Assembly: GCA_017527205.1 (NCBI GenBank)
Contig: JAFXQK010000002.1
Coordinates: 1 to 64,000 of the forward strand
Direction of reading: 5' to 3'
DNA from: Lachnospiraceae bacterium
GTDB lineage: Bacteria > Bacillota > Clostridia > Lachnospirales > Lachnospiraceae
Length of the DNA: 64,000 bases
Both the position numbers and the translations under genes were made by a program. Every line of letters starts with the position of its first letter. The first letter of the stretch is position 1. Below are positions 8,333 to 16,658 of the stretch, piece after piece. The notes under the pieces were generated by a model. That model did not search any database. It was not told the origin of the DNA and saw only the letters and a program-made list of their open reading frames with translations.

Positions 8333-8995
8333 ATGAAGAATTTAACGGAATTGGTATTTGTACTGGACAGGAGCGGATCCATGAGAGGTTTGGAGAAGGA
8401 CACTATCGGCGGCTTCAACGGCATGATTGAAAAGCAGAAGAAGGAAGAGGGAGACGTCTTGGTTTCCGCAGTGCTCTTCGATGATCAGACCGAGGTTCTC
8501 TATGATCGCGTGGACATCAAGAAAATCACTCCCATGACGGACAAACAGTATTACGTGCGCGGCTGTACGGCGCTGCTGGATGCCGTGGGCGGTGCCATCG
8601 AGCATATCAAGGAGGTGCGTAAGGCTGTTCCGAAGGAGGAGCGTCCCGAGAAGACCATTTTTATCATCACGACGGATGGCATGGAGAATGCTAGTAAAAA
8701 GTATTCTTATGACAAGGTAAAGAGTTTGATTGAAAAGCGCAGGGCAAAGAACTGGGAGTTTATTTTCCTCGGTGCCAACATTGATGCCGCAAAGGAAGCT
8801 GGCCGCATGGGCATTGCCGCGAGCCGCGCCGTGAACTACAAATGTGATGCCGTGGGAACGGCACTGAATTACGCCGTTTTGGAGAAGACGGTCAGCAAGA
8901 TGCGCAAATGCGCGAGTGCTCCCATGATGAGCGCCATGATGGACGCAGGTGACTGCTTCGAGGAAATCCGCGAGGATTGTGCAAAGAGAAGCTAA
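8333..8995 (+). CDS. VWA-domain protein
   Basis: A 220-residue soluble protein made of one von Willebrand factor A domain. The metal-ion-dependent adhesion site is intact: DRSGSM near residue 12, a conserved Thr in RGCTALLDAV and Asp in TTDGMENAS. AAAGGAG lies 8 bases before ATG 8333, which favours it over an in-frame ATG at 8306. No signal peptide is present, so it acts inside the cell, probably in protein-protein contacts. It stands alone between two terminators, and no MoxR ATPase is adjacent, so its partner is not visible here. Confidence 0.88.
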   Translation: MKNLTELVFVLDRSGSMRGLEKDTIGGFNGMIEKQKKEEGDVLVSAVLFDDQTEVLYDRVDIKKITPMTDKQYYVRGCTALLDAVGGAIEHIKEVRKAVPKEERPEKTIFIITTDGMENASKKYSYDKVKSLIEKRRAKNWEFIFLGANIDAAKEAGRMGIAASRAVNYKCDAVGTALNYAVLEKTVSKMRKCASAPMMSAMMDAGDCFEEIREDCAKRS

Positions 8996-9026
8996 AATGG
9001 ATTGATTGAAAAGTAAGGAACGATCG

Positions 9027-9060
9027 AACTGCCTTGTAGGATTTCTGCAAGGCAGTTTTT
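9027..9060 (+). terminator. Intrinsic terminator after VWA gene
   Basis: ACTGCCTTG pairs with CAAGGCAGT around about 13 bases, followed by five T. Confidence 0.88.
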
Positions 9061-9082
9061 AGTGGCATAAAACTACCGATTT

Positions 9083-9131
9083 TTGACATTCCTTGCTTAA
9101 CATGCTATAATTAGTTTACCACAGCGGTAAA
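9083..9131 (+). promoter_or_regulatory. Consensus promoter with operator dyad
   Basis: TTGACA (9083-9088), a 17-base spacer and TATAAT (9106-9111) form a perfect promoter. A perfect dyad TTTACC-5-GGTAAA (9115-9131) covers the expected transcription start, the ideal place for repression by the XRE protein encoded next. Confidence 0.85.
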
Positions 9132-9204
9132 TTGAACATGAAGCTTGGGTGGCATGAAAATTGTGGAATTAACTCATGGATTCGTAAGAGAAGGTGGCGT
9201 TGGC

Positions 9205-10257
9205 ATGAAAAAGGAAGAGAATGACATTGTTAGATCTCCAGGGACGAAGATTCGGGAAGAGCTGCTTCAGCGCGGTATGCTGCAGAAGGAATTTGCCATG
9301 CGGATGGGTATTACGGAAAAGCATATCAGTAAGCTGATCAATGGTGAGGTTTTGCTGACGGCGAACATTGCGTCCAGACTTGCAACGGTGCTTGGCATTC
9401 CTGCATCTGTTTGGAATGCGCTGGAGGCGGAGTATCGCGAAAGCCTTTTGCGAGAGCAGGCGGAAGAGGACTTGGAGAAGGATGTTGCGCTGGCGCAGTG
9501 CTTTCCCTATGCGGAGATGGCAAAGCTGGGATGGGTGCCGCAGGCGCAGCTTGCAAAGGAGAAGGTGCGGAACCTGCGCGATTTCTTTGAGATGGTGGAT
9601 TTGTCATTGATTGAAAACTGGAAGATGACAGGATATGCCGGGAAGGCATTGTCCATTCAGGAAAAGGAAGACCTGACGCTGATGGCCTGGATGCAGGAAG
9701 CAAAAAGAGAAGCAAGACAGGTCGCGTCAGAGGCGTTTAATCTAAAGGAATTGGAGGACTTGGTCTCCCAAATTCCAAGGTGGAGTGTAGAGAGAAAAAC
9801 GCAGTTTTTGCCAAAGCTCAAGGAGGAATTGGCAATGCGGGGCGTAGTGCTCGTATTGTTGCCGAGACTTCGCGGGCTAACCATTCCGTCGGCCACGATT
9901 CCATCCGGTAATCGGATGGTGATTGCAATGATGGCTAAAAAGATGGATGACAATGCGTTTTGGTTCCGCTTGTTCCATGAGCTTGGACATGTTTTCCTGG
10001 GACATGCCAATCAGGAGGGCGGAACGATGGATCAAGACGAGCGGGATGCCAATCTTTGGGCGCGGAACGCCCTGCTTCCGAGGAAGGAATTTGATATCTT
10101 TAAGCATGAGGGAAGGTATACGGAGCAGAGCATCTGTAGCTTTGCGGCGGCGCAGGGAATTGCTCCTGGAATTATCGTCGGAAGATTACAGCATGACGGG
10201 CTGATTGGGGGAGGAACGCTCAATCGACTGAAGAAAGACTATGATCTAACCAAATAG
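9205..10257 (+). CDS. XRE-family regulator with ImmA/IrrE metalloprotease domain
   Basis: A 350-residue protein. Residues about 10-70 form a HigA-like helix-turn-helix (SPGTKIREELLQRGMLQ, then KHISKLINGEVLLT). Residues about 210-310 form an ImmA/IrrE zinc peptidase with FHELGHVFLG (His258, Glu259, His262). Such proteins typically repress a promoter and release it by cleaving themselves or a partner after DNA damage or invasion. The operator dyad at the upstream promoter fits autoregulation. An in-frame ATG at 9145 exists, but 9205 starts closer to the domain and has GAAGGTGG upstream. It sits 10 bases ahead of the nuclease-helicase gene, forming a two-gene operon. Confidence 0.85.
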   Translation: MKKEENDIVRSPGTKIREELLQRGMLQKEFAMRMGITEKHISKLINGEVLLTANIASRLATVLGIPASVWNALEAEYRESLLREQAEEDLEKDVALAQCFPYAEMAKLGWVPQAQLAKEKVRNLRDFFEMVDLSLIENWKMTGYAGKALSIQEKEDLTLMAWMQEAKREARQVASEAFNLKELEDLVSQIPRWSVERKTQFLPKLKEELAMRGVVLVLLPRLRGLTIPSATIPSGNRMVIAMMAKKMDDNAFWFRLFHELGHVFLGHANQEGGTMDQDERDANLWARNALLPRKEFDIFKHEGRYTEQSICSFAAAQGIAPGIIVGRLQHDGLIGGGTLNRLKKDYDLTK

Positions 10258-10267
10258 GAGAGAAATC

Positions 10268-11725
10268 ATGCGTGCCGTCAATATTTATGCAATGACAAGA
10301 ACAGTACAGAGTGACGTGAAGCCTTTGTTCGAAAAGGCGTTGTCCCATCGAGAGGTAAAGCTTCGGATCAAGGAACAGGAATTTGATCAAATCGCTCAGA
10401 TTGTGAATGAATTATTGATGCTCGAAGCGCCAGAGGAATGCTTTGAGAACTGGTTTTATTCCTTTACGATTCCGCATATCTCCCGAGAATTTGATTTGAT
10501 CAAGGTTGGCCGTAATGGCTGCGTTGTCAACGTGGAATTAAAGAGCGTCAGTCCAAGCGTCACGACGGAAAGGATCCAAAAGCAGCTGGAGAGGAATGCC
10601 TATTATCTCTCACTAATCGGGAAAAGAATTTACAGCTTTACCTTTGTCAGCGACGGACAAAAAAAGGGAAAGCTTTATCATTTGACGGAGGAGGGGCTTA
10701 AGGTCTGTACCTTTCGGGAACTGATTCGAAAGCTCGGGAAGGTAAAACACCCCGTTCAAGAGGATATTGAGGAGCTGTTTACGCCAGGAGATTATCTGAT
10801 TTCGCCATTCAGTGAGCCGGAGAGATTCTGCAATGGTCAATATTTCCTGACGGAGCATCAGCAGCAGATGAAGGAGAAGATCTTAAGTGGCATTCGCAGA
10901 TCGAACGCCACGCTCTGGGGAATCACGGGGGAGGCTGGCACGGGAAAAACGCTTCTTCTCTATGATATTGCGAAGGAACTGAGCAAAAATTACAGGATTG
11001 CAGTCGTACACTGTGGAAAGCTTTCAGATGGCCACGAGCGCTTAAAATGTTTGTTAGAAGGAATCACGATTGTGGAGGAGATCCCTACGGACAGTTTCCC
11101 GGATTATGACGTGATCTGCGTGGACGAGACGCAAAGGCTTTCTGGGGAGAGCCTGGAGAATATTTTGGAGGCCTATGGGAGCGGTAAAATCAAGGCATGC
11201 CTATTTATCTACGACCTAAAACAGGTACTTTCGAAATCAGAGCGGGAACGCAATAATCCAGAGAGGCTACGCGCCATTCGAAGCTTTCAGGAGCTTCGGC
11301 TGGCAAAAACCATTCGCACCAGCAAGGAAATTTATGCCTTTATCAATGCACTGCTGGATTTAAAGAAAAGGTCAAATCTGACCTTTCCGAACATTGACGT
11401 TCTGTGCTCTGGAAGCGAGGCGGAAACCAAGCGTCTTATCGCCATAGGGCAAACGAAGGGGTATCGGTACATTGCTTCTGAATTTGAGGATTCGCATGAC
11501 GTCATTGGTTTGGAGTTTGAAAGAGTGCTTGTGGTGATGGATCAGAAGTTTAGCTATGATGAAAGTGGCACGCTGACAGGCGAGGAGCATCCGGGAGAGG
11601 ATTATCTGTATGTACAACTCCTTTATCAGAATGTCTCTCGGGCCAAGGAAAAGCTTTGCGTGATCGTGCAGGACAATGCGCCAGTTTTCCGGGAGTTAGT
11701 TGGTGTCGTGAACCGAAACTCATGA
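10268..11725 (+). CDS. PD-(D/E)XK nuclease-like domain fused to superfamily 1 (DUF2075-like) helicase/ATPase
   Basis: A 485-residue protein. Residues about 60-110 look like a PD-(D/E)XK nuclease core: EFDLI (Asp76), then NVELKS (Glu90, Lys92). Residues about 205-480 form a P-loop ATPase of DUF2075/UvrD-like type with Walker A GEAGTGKT (221-228), Walker B CVDETQRL (Asp286-Glu287), the arginine motif LAKTIRTS, and the C-terminal helicase motif LYQNVSRAKEKL. It should cut or remodel nucleic acid using ATP. AGGAG precedes the ATG, and only 10 bases separate it from the XRE-ImmA gene. The pairing of a damage- or invasion-responsive repressor with a nuclease-helicase suggests a defence role, but that is inference. 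Confidence 0.82.
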   Translation: MRAVNIYAMTRTVQSDVKPLFEKALSHREVKLRIKEQEFDQIAQIVNELLMLEAPEECFENWFYSFTIPHISREFDLIKVGRNGCVVNVELKSVSPSVTTERIQKQLERNAYYLSLIGKRIYSFTFVSDGQKKGKLYHLTEEGLKVCTFRELIRKLGKVKHPVQEDIEELFTPGDYLISPFSEPERFCNGQYFLTEHQQQMKEKILSGIRRSNATLWGITGEAGTGKTLLLYDIAKELSKNYRIAVVHCGKLSDGHERLKCLLEGITIVEEIPTDSFPDYDVICVDETQRLSGESLENILEAYGSGKIKACLFIYDLKQVLSKSERERNNPERLRAIRSFQELRLAKTIRTSKEIYAFINALLDLKKRSNLTFPNIDVLCSGSEAETKRLIAIGQTKGYRYIASEFEDSHDVIGLEFERVLVVMDQKFSYDESGTLTGEEHPGEDYLYVQLLYQNVSRAKEKLCVIVQDNAPVFRELVGVVNRNS

Positions 11726-11826
11726 GGAATTCAAAAAGACAATCCAAACCTCAGCCCAAGTTACATGATTAGCCTTCATTGAATGACATTGAACACATGT
11801 CATAAAGGGATTTCCTGAAAAAGATA

Positions 11827-11855
11827 ATGACATGGCTCTGGGTGTGGTGTATAAT
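11827..11855 (+). promoter_or_regulatory. Promoter of AAA+ gene
   Basis: ATGACA, a 17-base spacer and TATAAT. The 247-base gap 11726-11972 holds this and no gene. Confidence 0.6.
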
Positions 11856-11972
11856 ATACAAAGGGAAAATGGGACCATGGCTCATGAGGGAATGATGCGT
11901 TAGAGAAGGATAAAGGAAGAGCCATGGGTGAGAACATAAAATAAGAACAATGGTACTTGGAGGAGAAAGAAG

Positions 11973-14168
11973 ATGGACAGGGATTTAAGCGGATCAGCCT
12001 TTGGAAACGTTGGGAACTATACGCTGGAGGAAATCGAGGCTGCGCAGAAGCTAAAGAAAAAGAATGGCGGAACGCTGATGGAGAATCTCGCGAAGGTATC
12101 AGGCAAGGGGAGTCAGGCGCCGACCATGAATTTTGACAGTCTGACAAGTGCTGCCAATACGGCAACCGCACAGATGGAAGCCATGTTGAAGGCAGCGCAG
12201 GCCCGCGCCAAGAATATCGGCAAGGCGAATACGGACGTCACCTCCGTAAACGATCAGCTGTTTAAGAATCAGGACACTCTGAACCAGGAGCTGGCAAATC
12301 TTACCAAGAGTCTTCGGGATGATTTTGGAATTGGTGCAGGCGTAACGGGAACCTCTGCGTTGGATCGTTTGGAGTCTAATTCGGCAGCGCCGGCTCAGGC
12401 AGAGGCAACCAGGGAAGAAATCCTTGAGAAGTTTAATGGCCTTGCAACGGAAATTGAAAAGTCCGTTTTTGGACAGGAAGAGTTTATCAAGAAGCTGATC
12501 ATTGCATTTAAGCGTCCCTTCGTCATGCCACCTGAGGAGCCGAAGGCTCTAAACTGCGTGTTTCTGTCCGGTAAGAATGATACGGGAAAGCATTTTGCTC
12601 TTTTTGAGACAGCGAAGGAGCTTTCCAGGCGCGGCGTGTTTAAGAATTCCGACGTCAAGGTGATGGATCTTGGCATCTATACGGATGCTTCCATGGAAAA
12701 GCTGTTTTTGCAGGATATGTACTCTGCATTGTCCAGCAGCTCTAAGGTCCTTTTGTTCGAGAATTTTGAAAATTGTCATCCCTCCTTCCTGACCCACGTG
12801 GCATCGCTTGTCATCGACGGGCAGCTCCGTCTTTCCGAGCGTTACGTCATGCAAAAGGGGCAGCTTGTGAACGTACAAAACTCGTTGGCGTCAGAGGTGG
12901 TCAGCACCTTTACGGCATCTGGAAAATATTTGATCTTTGTGACGGAGAAATCCATCGATAAGGTGGCTGGCATCATGGGTGCACCCTTTATCAATGCGCT
13001 TGGCGACGTCTGCGTAACGGCAAAGCTGGATGAGACGGCAATCCGCAAAATCGCGGAGGGCGAGTTGGCAGAGCTGAAGGAAAAGGCAAAGGAGAGGTTC
13101 TTCTTCGACATTGATACCTCGGAGGACTTCTTGGATTATAGCGTAACGAAATCAGAGCGTCAGGCGGGCCTTAAGGGCGTTCGTGATTTTTATGATGGCG
13201 TGCTGCAGGCACTTGCACAGGCAAAACTTGAGAATGATTATCCCAAGAATGCAAAGATGCTACTCAGCATTCAGGACGGCAGGGTCATGGCAAAGCACGA
13301 GGAGAGCGTCATTGACCTTACGGCACTGCTTCCCGAGGGGTATCGCGGCGAGATCGATGAGATCCGCAAGGAGATGGACGACATCGTGGGACTTGCGAAG
13401 GTCAAGGAATATGTGATGGGTCTCGAAGAGTACTATAAGGTTCAGAAGAGAAGATCCGAGGAAGGTCTCAAGGTCAGCGAGCTGAGTAAGCACATGATCT
13501 TTACGGGAAATCCCGGAACTGGTAAGACGACCATCGCACGTATCATCAGTAAGTATTTGAAGTCCATCGGCGTACTGACGGGTGGTCAGCTTGTGGAGGT
13601 TTCCAGGGCGGATCTGGTAGGCCGATATGTTGGTCATACGGCACCCCTCACCAATAAAGTCATTGCATCTGCCATTGGCGGCGTGCTGTTCATCGATGAG
13701 GCATACAGTCTTTATCGCGGACGTGACGACAGCTTTGGCCTGGAAGCCATTGACACGCTGGTAAAGGGCATTGAGGATAACCGTGACAACCTGATTGTCA
13801 TCCTTGCAGGCTACTCTAAGGAGATGGAGCAGTTCCTGACCTCGAACTCCGGATTAAAGAGCCGTTTCCCGAACGTCATTCACTTCCCTGATTACACGGG
13901 CGAGGAGCTGCTCTTAATTGCAAAATCCATTGCGAAGTCCAAGGGCTATACGATCGATGAGGGCGCAGATCCCGCGTTATTGGCATACTTCAACGCCGTA
14001 CAGGCAGTTCGCGCTACGGATGCAGGAAATGGTCGTCTTGCAAGAAACAAGATCGAGGAAGCTGTTTTGAATCAGTCAAGGCGTCTTGTTGCGGAACCTG
14101 ATGCAGAGCTGTCCGTACTCTTGTCTCAGGATTTTGACCTGAATGACGTCATGAGCGGCGAGAAGTAA
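11973..14168 (+). CDS. Double AAA+ ATPase, CbxX/CfqX (SpoVK-like) type
   Basis: A 731-residue protein. Residues 1-145 are Ala/Gln/Asn-rich and probably disordered or coiled. Residues about 150-400 form a ClpB-like AAA+ module with a decayed P loop (SGKNDTGKHF) and LLFENFENCHPSFL where Walker B is expected, so it may bind but not hydrolyse ATP. Residues about 470-720 form a full CbxX/SpoVK-type module: Walker A GNPGTGKT (512-519), Walker B VLFIDEAY (Asp575-Glu576), and sensor 1 VILAGYS. GGAGG precedes the start. It is followed after 27 bases by a rhomboid protease. Family members include RuBisCO-activase-like remodellers and sporulation SpoVK; the client here is unknown. Confidence 0.85.
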   Translation: MDRDLSGSAFGNVGNYTLEEIEAAQKLKKKNGGTLMENLAKVSGKGSQAPTMNFDSLTSAANTATAQMEAMLKAAQARAKNIGKANTDVTSVNDQLFKNQDTLNQELANLTKSLRDDFGIGAGVTGTSALDRLESNSAAPAQAEATREEILEKFNGLATEIEKSVFGQEEFIKKLIIAFKRPFVMPPEEPKALNCVFLSGKNDTGKHFALFETAKELSRRGVFKNSDVKVMDLGIYTDASMEKLFLQDMYSALSSSSKVLLFENFENCHPSFLTHVASLVIDGQLRLSERYVMQKGQLVNVQNSLASEVVSTFTASGKYLIFVTEKSIDKVAGIMGAPFINALGDVCVTAKLDETAIRKIAEGELAELKEKAKERFFFDIDTSEDFLDYSVTKSERQAGLKGVRDFYDGVLQALAQAKLENDYPKNAKMLLSIQDGRVMAKHEESVIDLTALLPEGYRGEIDEIRKEMDDIVGLAKVKEYVMGLEEYYKVQKRRSEEGLKVSELSKHMIFTGNPGTGKTTIARIISKYLKSIGVLTGGQLVEVSRADLVGRYVGHTAPLTNKVIASAIGGVLFIDEAYSLYRGRDDSFGLEAIDTLVKGIEDNRDNLIVILAGYSKEMEQFLTSNSGLKSRFPNVIHFPDYTGEELLLIAKSIAKSKGYTIDEGADPALLAYFNAVQAVRATDAGNGRLARNKIEEAVLNQSRRLVAEPDAELSVLLSQDFDLNDVMSGEK

Positions 14169-14195
14169 AATGCAAATCTTAATTAAGGAGTAGAT

Positions 14196-14783
14196 ATGAA
14201 GAAAAAACATAAATTTATTATTACGCTGAATGCGCCGGTGACTCTGGGATTTGTGTTCCTCTGCTTTGTGGTTACGCTGATCGGAATCCTGACGAAGGGA
14301 GCGTCCACGAAACAGTTTTTCATGACGTGGCATTCTTCCCTGCTGAATCCGCTGACCTATCTACGCTTTTTTACGCATGTTTTTGGACATTCGGGCTGGG
14401 AGCATTTTATTAATAATGCCATGTATTTGTTGATCCTTGGCCCCATGCTGGAGGAGAAGCATGGCTCGGCAACGCTGGCGGAAATTATTGGCATTACGGC
14501 GGTCATCACGGGCCTTATCAGCTATATCTTCTTCCCTGGAATTGCACTGTGCGGAGCCAGCGGCATAGTATTTGCCTTTATCATTTTGGCGTCCTTTACC
14601 GGATTTCATGAGGGAGAGATTCCGCTGAGCTTTCTCGTGGTGGCAGTGTTGTACATTGGTGGTCAGATCATTCAGGGCATCACCGTCAGAGATAATATTT
14701 CTCAGATGGCACATATTATTGGCGGCGTGATTGGTGCGGTGATTGGTTTTATGTTGAATCGTAAGAAGAAAAGATCTTATTAG
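14196..14783 (+). CDS. Rhomboid-family intramembrane serine protease
   Basis: A 195-residue membrane protein with about six hydrophobic segments. The catalytic pair is visible: Ser122 in GASGIVFA and His173 in SQMAHIIGG, in the usual order for rhomboids. The N-terminal helix and the HVFGHSGWEHFINNAMYL block match the conserved helix 2 region. It cleaves transmembrane helices within the bilayer. AAGGAG is 8 bases before the ATG. It lies in the same operon as the AAA+ protein and a small membrane protein, so it may share a membrane-remodelling task with them. Confidence 0.9.
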   Translation: MKKKHKFIITLNAPVTLGFVFLCFVVTLIGILTKGASTKQFFMTWHSSLLNPLTYLRFFTHVFGHSGWEHFINNAMYLLILGPMLEEKHGSATLAEIIGITAVITGLISYIFFPGIALCGASGIVFAFIILASFTGFHEGEIPLSFLVVAVLYIGGQIIQGITVRDNISQMAHIIGGVIGAVIGFMLNRKKKRSY

Positions 14784-14815
14784 ATTTCAGCGATAATAGA
14801 AAAGAGGGTCAGTCA

Positions 14816-15073
14816 TTGAAAAAGAAATATCCAGTGATTTATCTTTTGGAAATCCCCGTACAGTTCTTTTTATACGTCATTGTGATTGAACTTGGCGCAA
14901 AGTTGGACGTGCTTTTGTTTGGAACGGGTGGGAAGAGTTATTTGACGATGATTATTTTGGTGGCGGCAACGATCCTTTTGATCGGTGCCACCATCGTTTC
15001 CATCATCAATTTTGTCAAAGGCGTGATCAAGAAATACAAAAAGAAAAAAGCAGCAAGAGAAGCCATGAAATAA
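14816..15073 (+). CDS. Small two-helix membrane protein, unknown function
   Basis: An 85-residue protein starting with TTG (14816), preceded by GAGGGT. Two hydrophobic helices (about residues 6-25 and 39-62) are followed by a strongly basic tail ending KKYKKKKAAREAMK, which should stay in the cytoplasm. Its start is 32 bases after the rhomboid stop, so it is cotranscribed. No family was recognised. It ends 4 bases before the stop of the convergent DegV gene. Confidence 0.65.
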   Translation: MKKKYPVIYLLEIPVQFFLYVIVIELGAKLDVLLFGTGGKSYLTMIILVAATILLIGATIVSIINFVKGVIKKYKKKKAAREAMK

Positions 15074-15077
15074 GGGC

Positions 15078-15905
15078 TTAGCGCTCACAGCCGAGAATGA
15101 TGCCTCCGCGCTCTGCATAATAGCTGCAAAGTCCCCTGGCGGGAACAATGCGAAGATCAATGTCACCAAAGATTTCGCGGAGCCTTTCGGCGATGACGTT
15201 GGCCAGCTCCAGGTTTTCCACGTGGCAGATGCGAACCTTTCCGCCCTTGTATCCACAGGCGCGGATTTCCTCTATGATTTTTTCTAATACTCGTTTATCC
15301 CCTCGACATTTTGCAACCGGGTCGATGGTGCCGACGGGACTTGCCGTGCCAAGAATGCGAATGTTCATGATTCCGATGGCTGAGGCAATGATTTTATTGA
15401 CGCGGCCATTCACGGCAAGATTGTGAAGGGACTGCAGGGCAAAATATAATTTTAATGATTTCTGATAGGTAACAATCGCGGATGAGACCTCCTCAAAGGA
15501 TTTTCCCTGGGCCTTTAATTCGGCGATTTTTTCAATGAGAAGCACCATGCCAGGACCCGTGGACAGAGAGTCCACAATGCAGATCTTGACTTCAGGATGC
15601 TCCGACAGATATTGCTCTTTGGCAATTCCGGCGCTGGCATAGGTTCCGGAGAGACCGCTGGTAATGGTCACGACATAGATTTCATCAGCCCCCTCAAACG
15701 CATCCAACCAGCTTTGGGTGGAAGGGCAGGCCGTATAGGAACGACCATGATGGGAATAAAGATAATCCAGTACCTCATCAACATCTAGGTCTGGCTCATC
15801 CACGAAGGATTTTTCATCCGTGGACAGGGTCAGGGGAACGGTTTCAAAGGGGACGTCAGGAAAATCTTTGAGGTCGCAGGAAGAATCAGCAATGATTTTG
15901 ATCAT
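15078..15905 (-). CDS. DegV family fatty-acid-binding protein
   Basis: A 275-residue protein of the DegV/FakB type, which binds a fatty acid for phosphorylation by a FakA kinase before entry into phospholipid synthesis. The N-terminus IIADSSCDL, the block YTACPSTQSW with the conserved Thr-Ser-Pro-like region, and VVTITSGLSGTYASA are diagnostic. ATG at 15905 is chosen because AAGGAG lies 8 bases upstream; an upstream in-frame start at 15923 lacks one. The gene is divergent from the TetR gene at 16059, which may control it. Confidence 0.92.
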   Translation of the reverse strand: MIKIIADSSCDLKDFPDVPFETVPLTLSTDEKSFVDEPDLDVDEVLDYLYSHHGRSYTACPSTQSWLDAFEGADEIYVVTITSGLSGTYASAGIAKEQYLSEHPEVKICIVDSLSTGPGMVLLIEKIAELKAQGKSFEEVSSAIVTYQKSLKLYFALQSLHNLAVNGRVNKIIASAIGIMNIRILGTASPVGTIDPVAKCRGDKRVLEKIIEEIRACGYKGGKVRICHVENLELANVIAERLREIFGDIDLRIVPARGLCSYYAERGGIILGCER

Positions 15906-15964
15906 AAAAAACTCCTTTTGCATATCTAGTATAAAATGAATGTGGTTTTCATAACTACATGATA

Positions 15965-15993
15965 TTGTATTATAAACCTAGAATTGTTACAAT
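15965..15993 (+). promoter_or_regulatory. Promoter toward TetR gene
   Basis: TTGTAT, a 17-base spacer and TACAAT in the divergent DegV-TetR gap. Confidence 0.5.
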
Positions 15994-16058
15994 AGACAAA
16001 AAGGGCGTTTTTGTCTACTTTAGGCCTGCTTCGTTGGAAGGGAAGGACGTGAAAAGCA

Positions 16059-16643
16059 ATGATTGTGAATACGATTACAAATCCAAAGACGATATTTACC
16101 AGGACATGCATTGGCGAGGCTATCTTAAAGCTTTTGGGGGAAATGGAGTTTACCAAACTGAAGGTGTCCGACGTCGTGAAGAAGGCCGGTGTCGCGCGGG
16201 CCAGCTTTTATAAGCATTACGATTCCCTGTACGCAGCCTTGTCGGATTACATTCAGATTATTATCTCTGAGTACATGGAGGATAAGCAGGGAGCGCAGGC
16301 GAGAGACAGATATATGGAGAGGGATCACATCTTGTATGCCCTAACCTTTTTTGATCGTTATGCGGAGGTATTTTTAACCTTGGCAAAACAGGGACTTCAT
16401 GGTATTATGTTGGAGGCAGTAAATCGTTTTATGGAAGAGAACGTTCAGACAACGCAGAAGGTATCCGTCTATGAGCTGTATTCCTATGCGGGAGGACTGC
16501 TGAATACGTTCTTAAAGTGGGAGCAGGAAGGTAAGAAGGACAGTGCCGAGGACGTGGCAAACATGCTGTATGACTTATATTCCTATGAGATGCGACAAGG
16601 AAAAACGGCGTTGGAATTACAAAACGAGAAGATACTAGTATGA
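16059..16643 (+). CDS. TetR-family transcriptional regulator
   Basis: A 194-residue repressor. Residues about 15-60 form the TetR helix-turn-helix (AILKLLGEMEF, then KAGVARASFYKHYDSLYAAL). The C-terminal helical domain, which usually binds a ligand and dimerises, is not matched to a ligand class. It lies divergent from DegV and 15 bases before the alpha-galactosidase gene. Control of either neighbour is plausible. The C-terminal pattern (YAEVFLTLAKQGLHGIML, then YSYAGGLLNTFLKW) is that of the TetR_C-like group common in Clostridia. Confidence 0.87.
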   Translation: MIVNTITNPKTIFTRTCIGEAILKLLGEMEFTKLKVSDVVKKAGVARASFYKHYDSLYAALSDYIQIIISEYMEDKQGAQARDRYMERDHILYALTFFDRYAEVFLTLAKQGLHGIMLEAVNRFMEENVQTTQKVSVYELYSYAGGLLNTFLKWEQEGKKDSAEDVANMLYDLYSYEMRQGKTALELQNEKILV

Positions 16644-16658
16644 GTGGAGGAAATCGAA

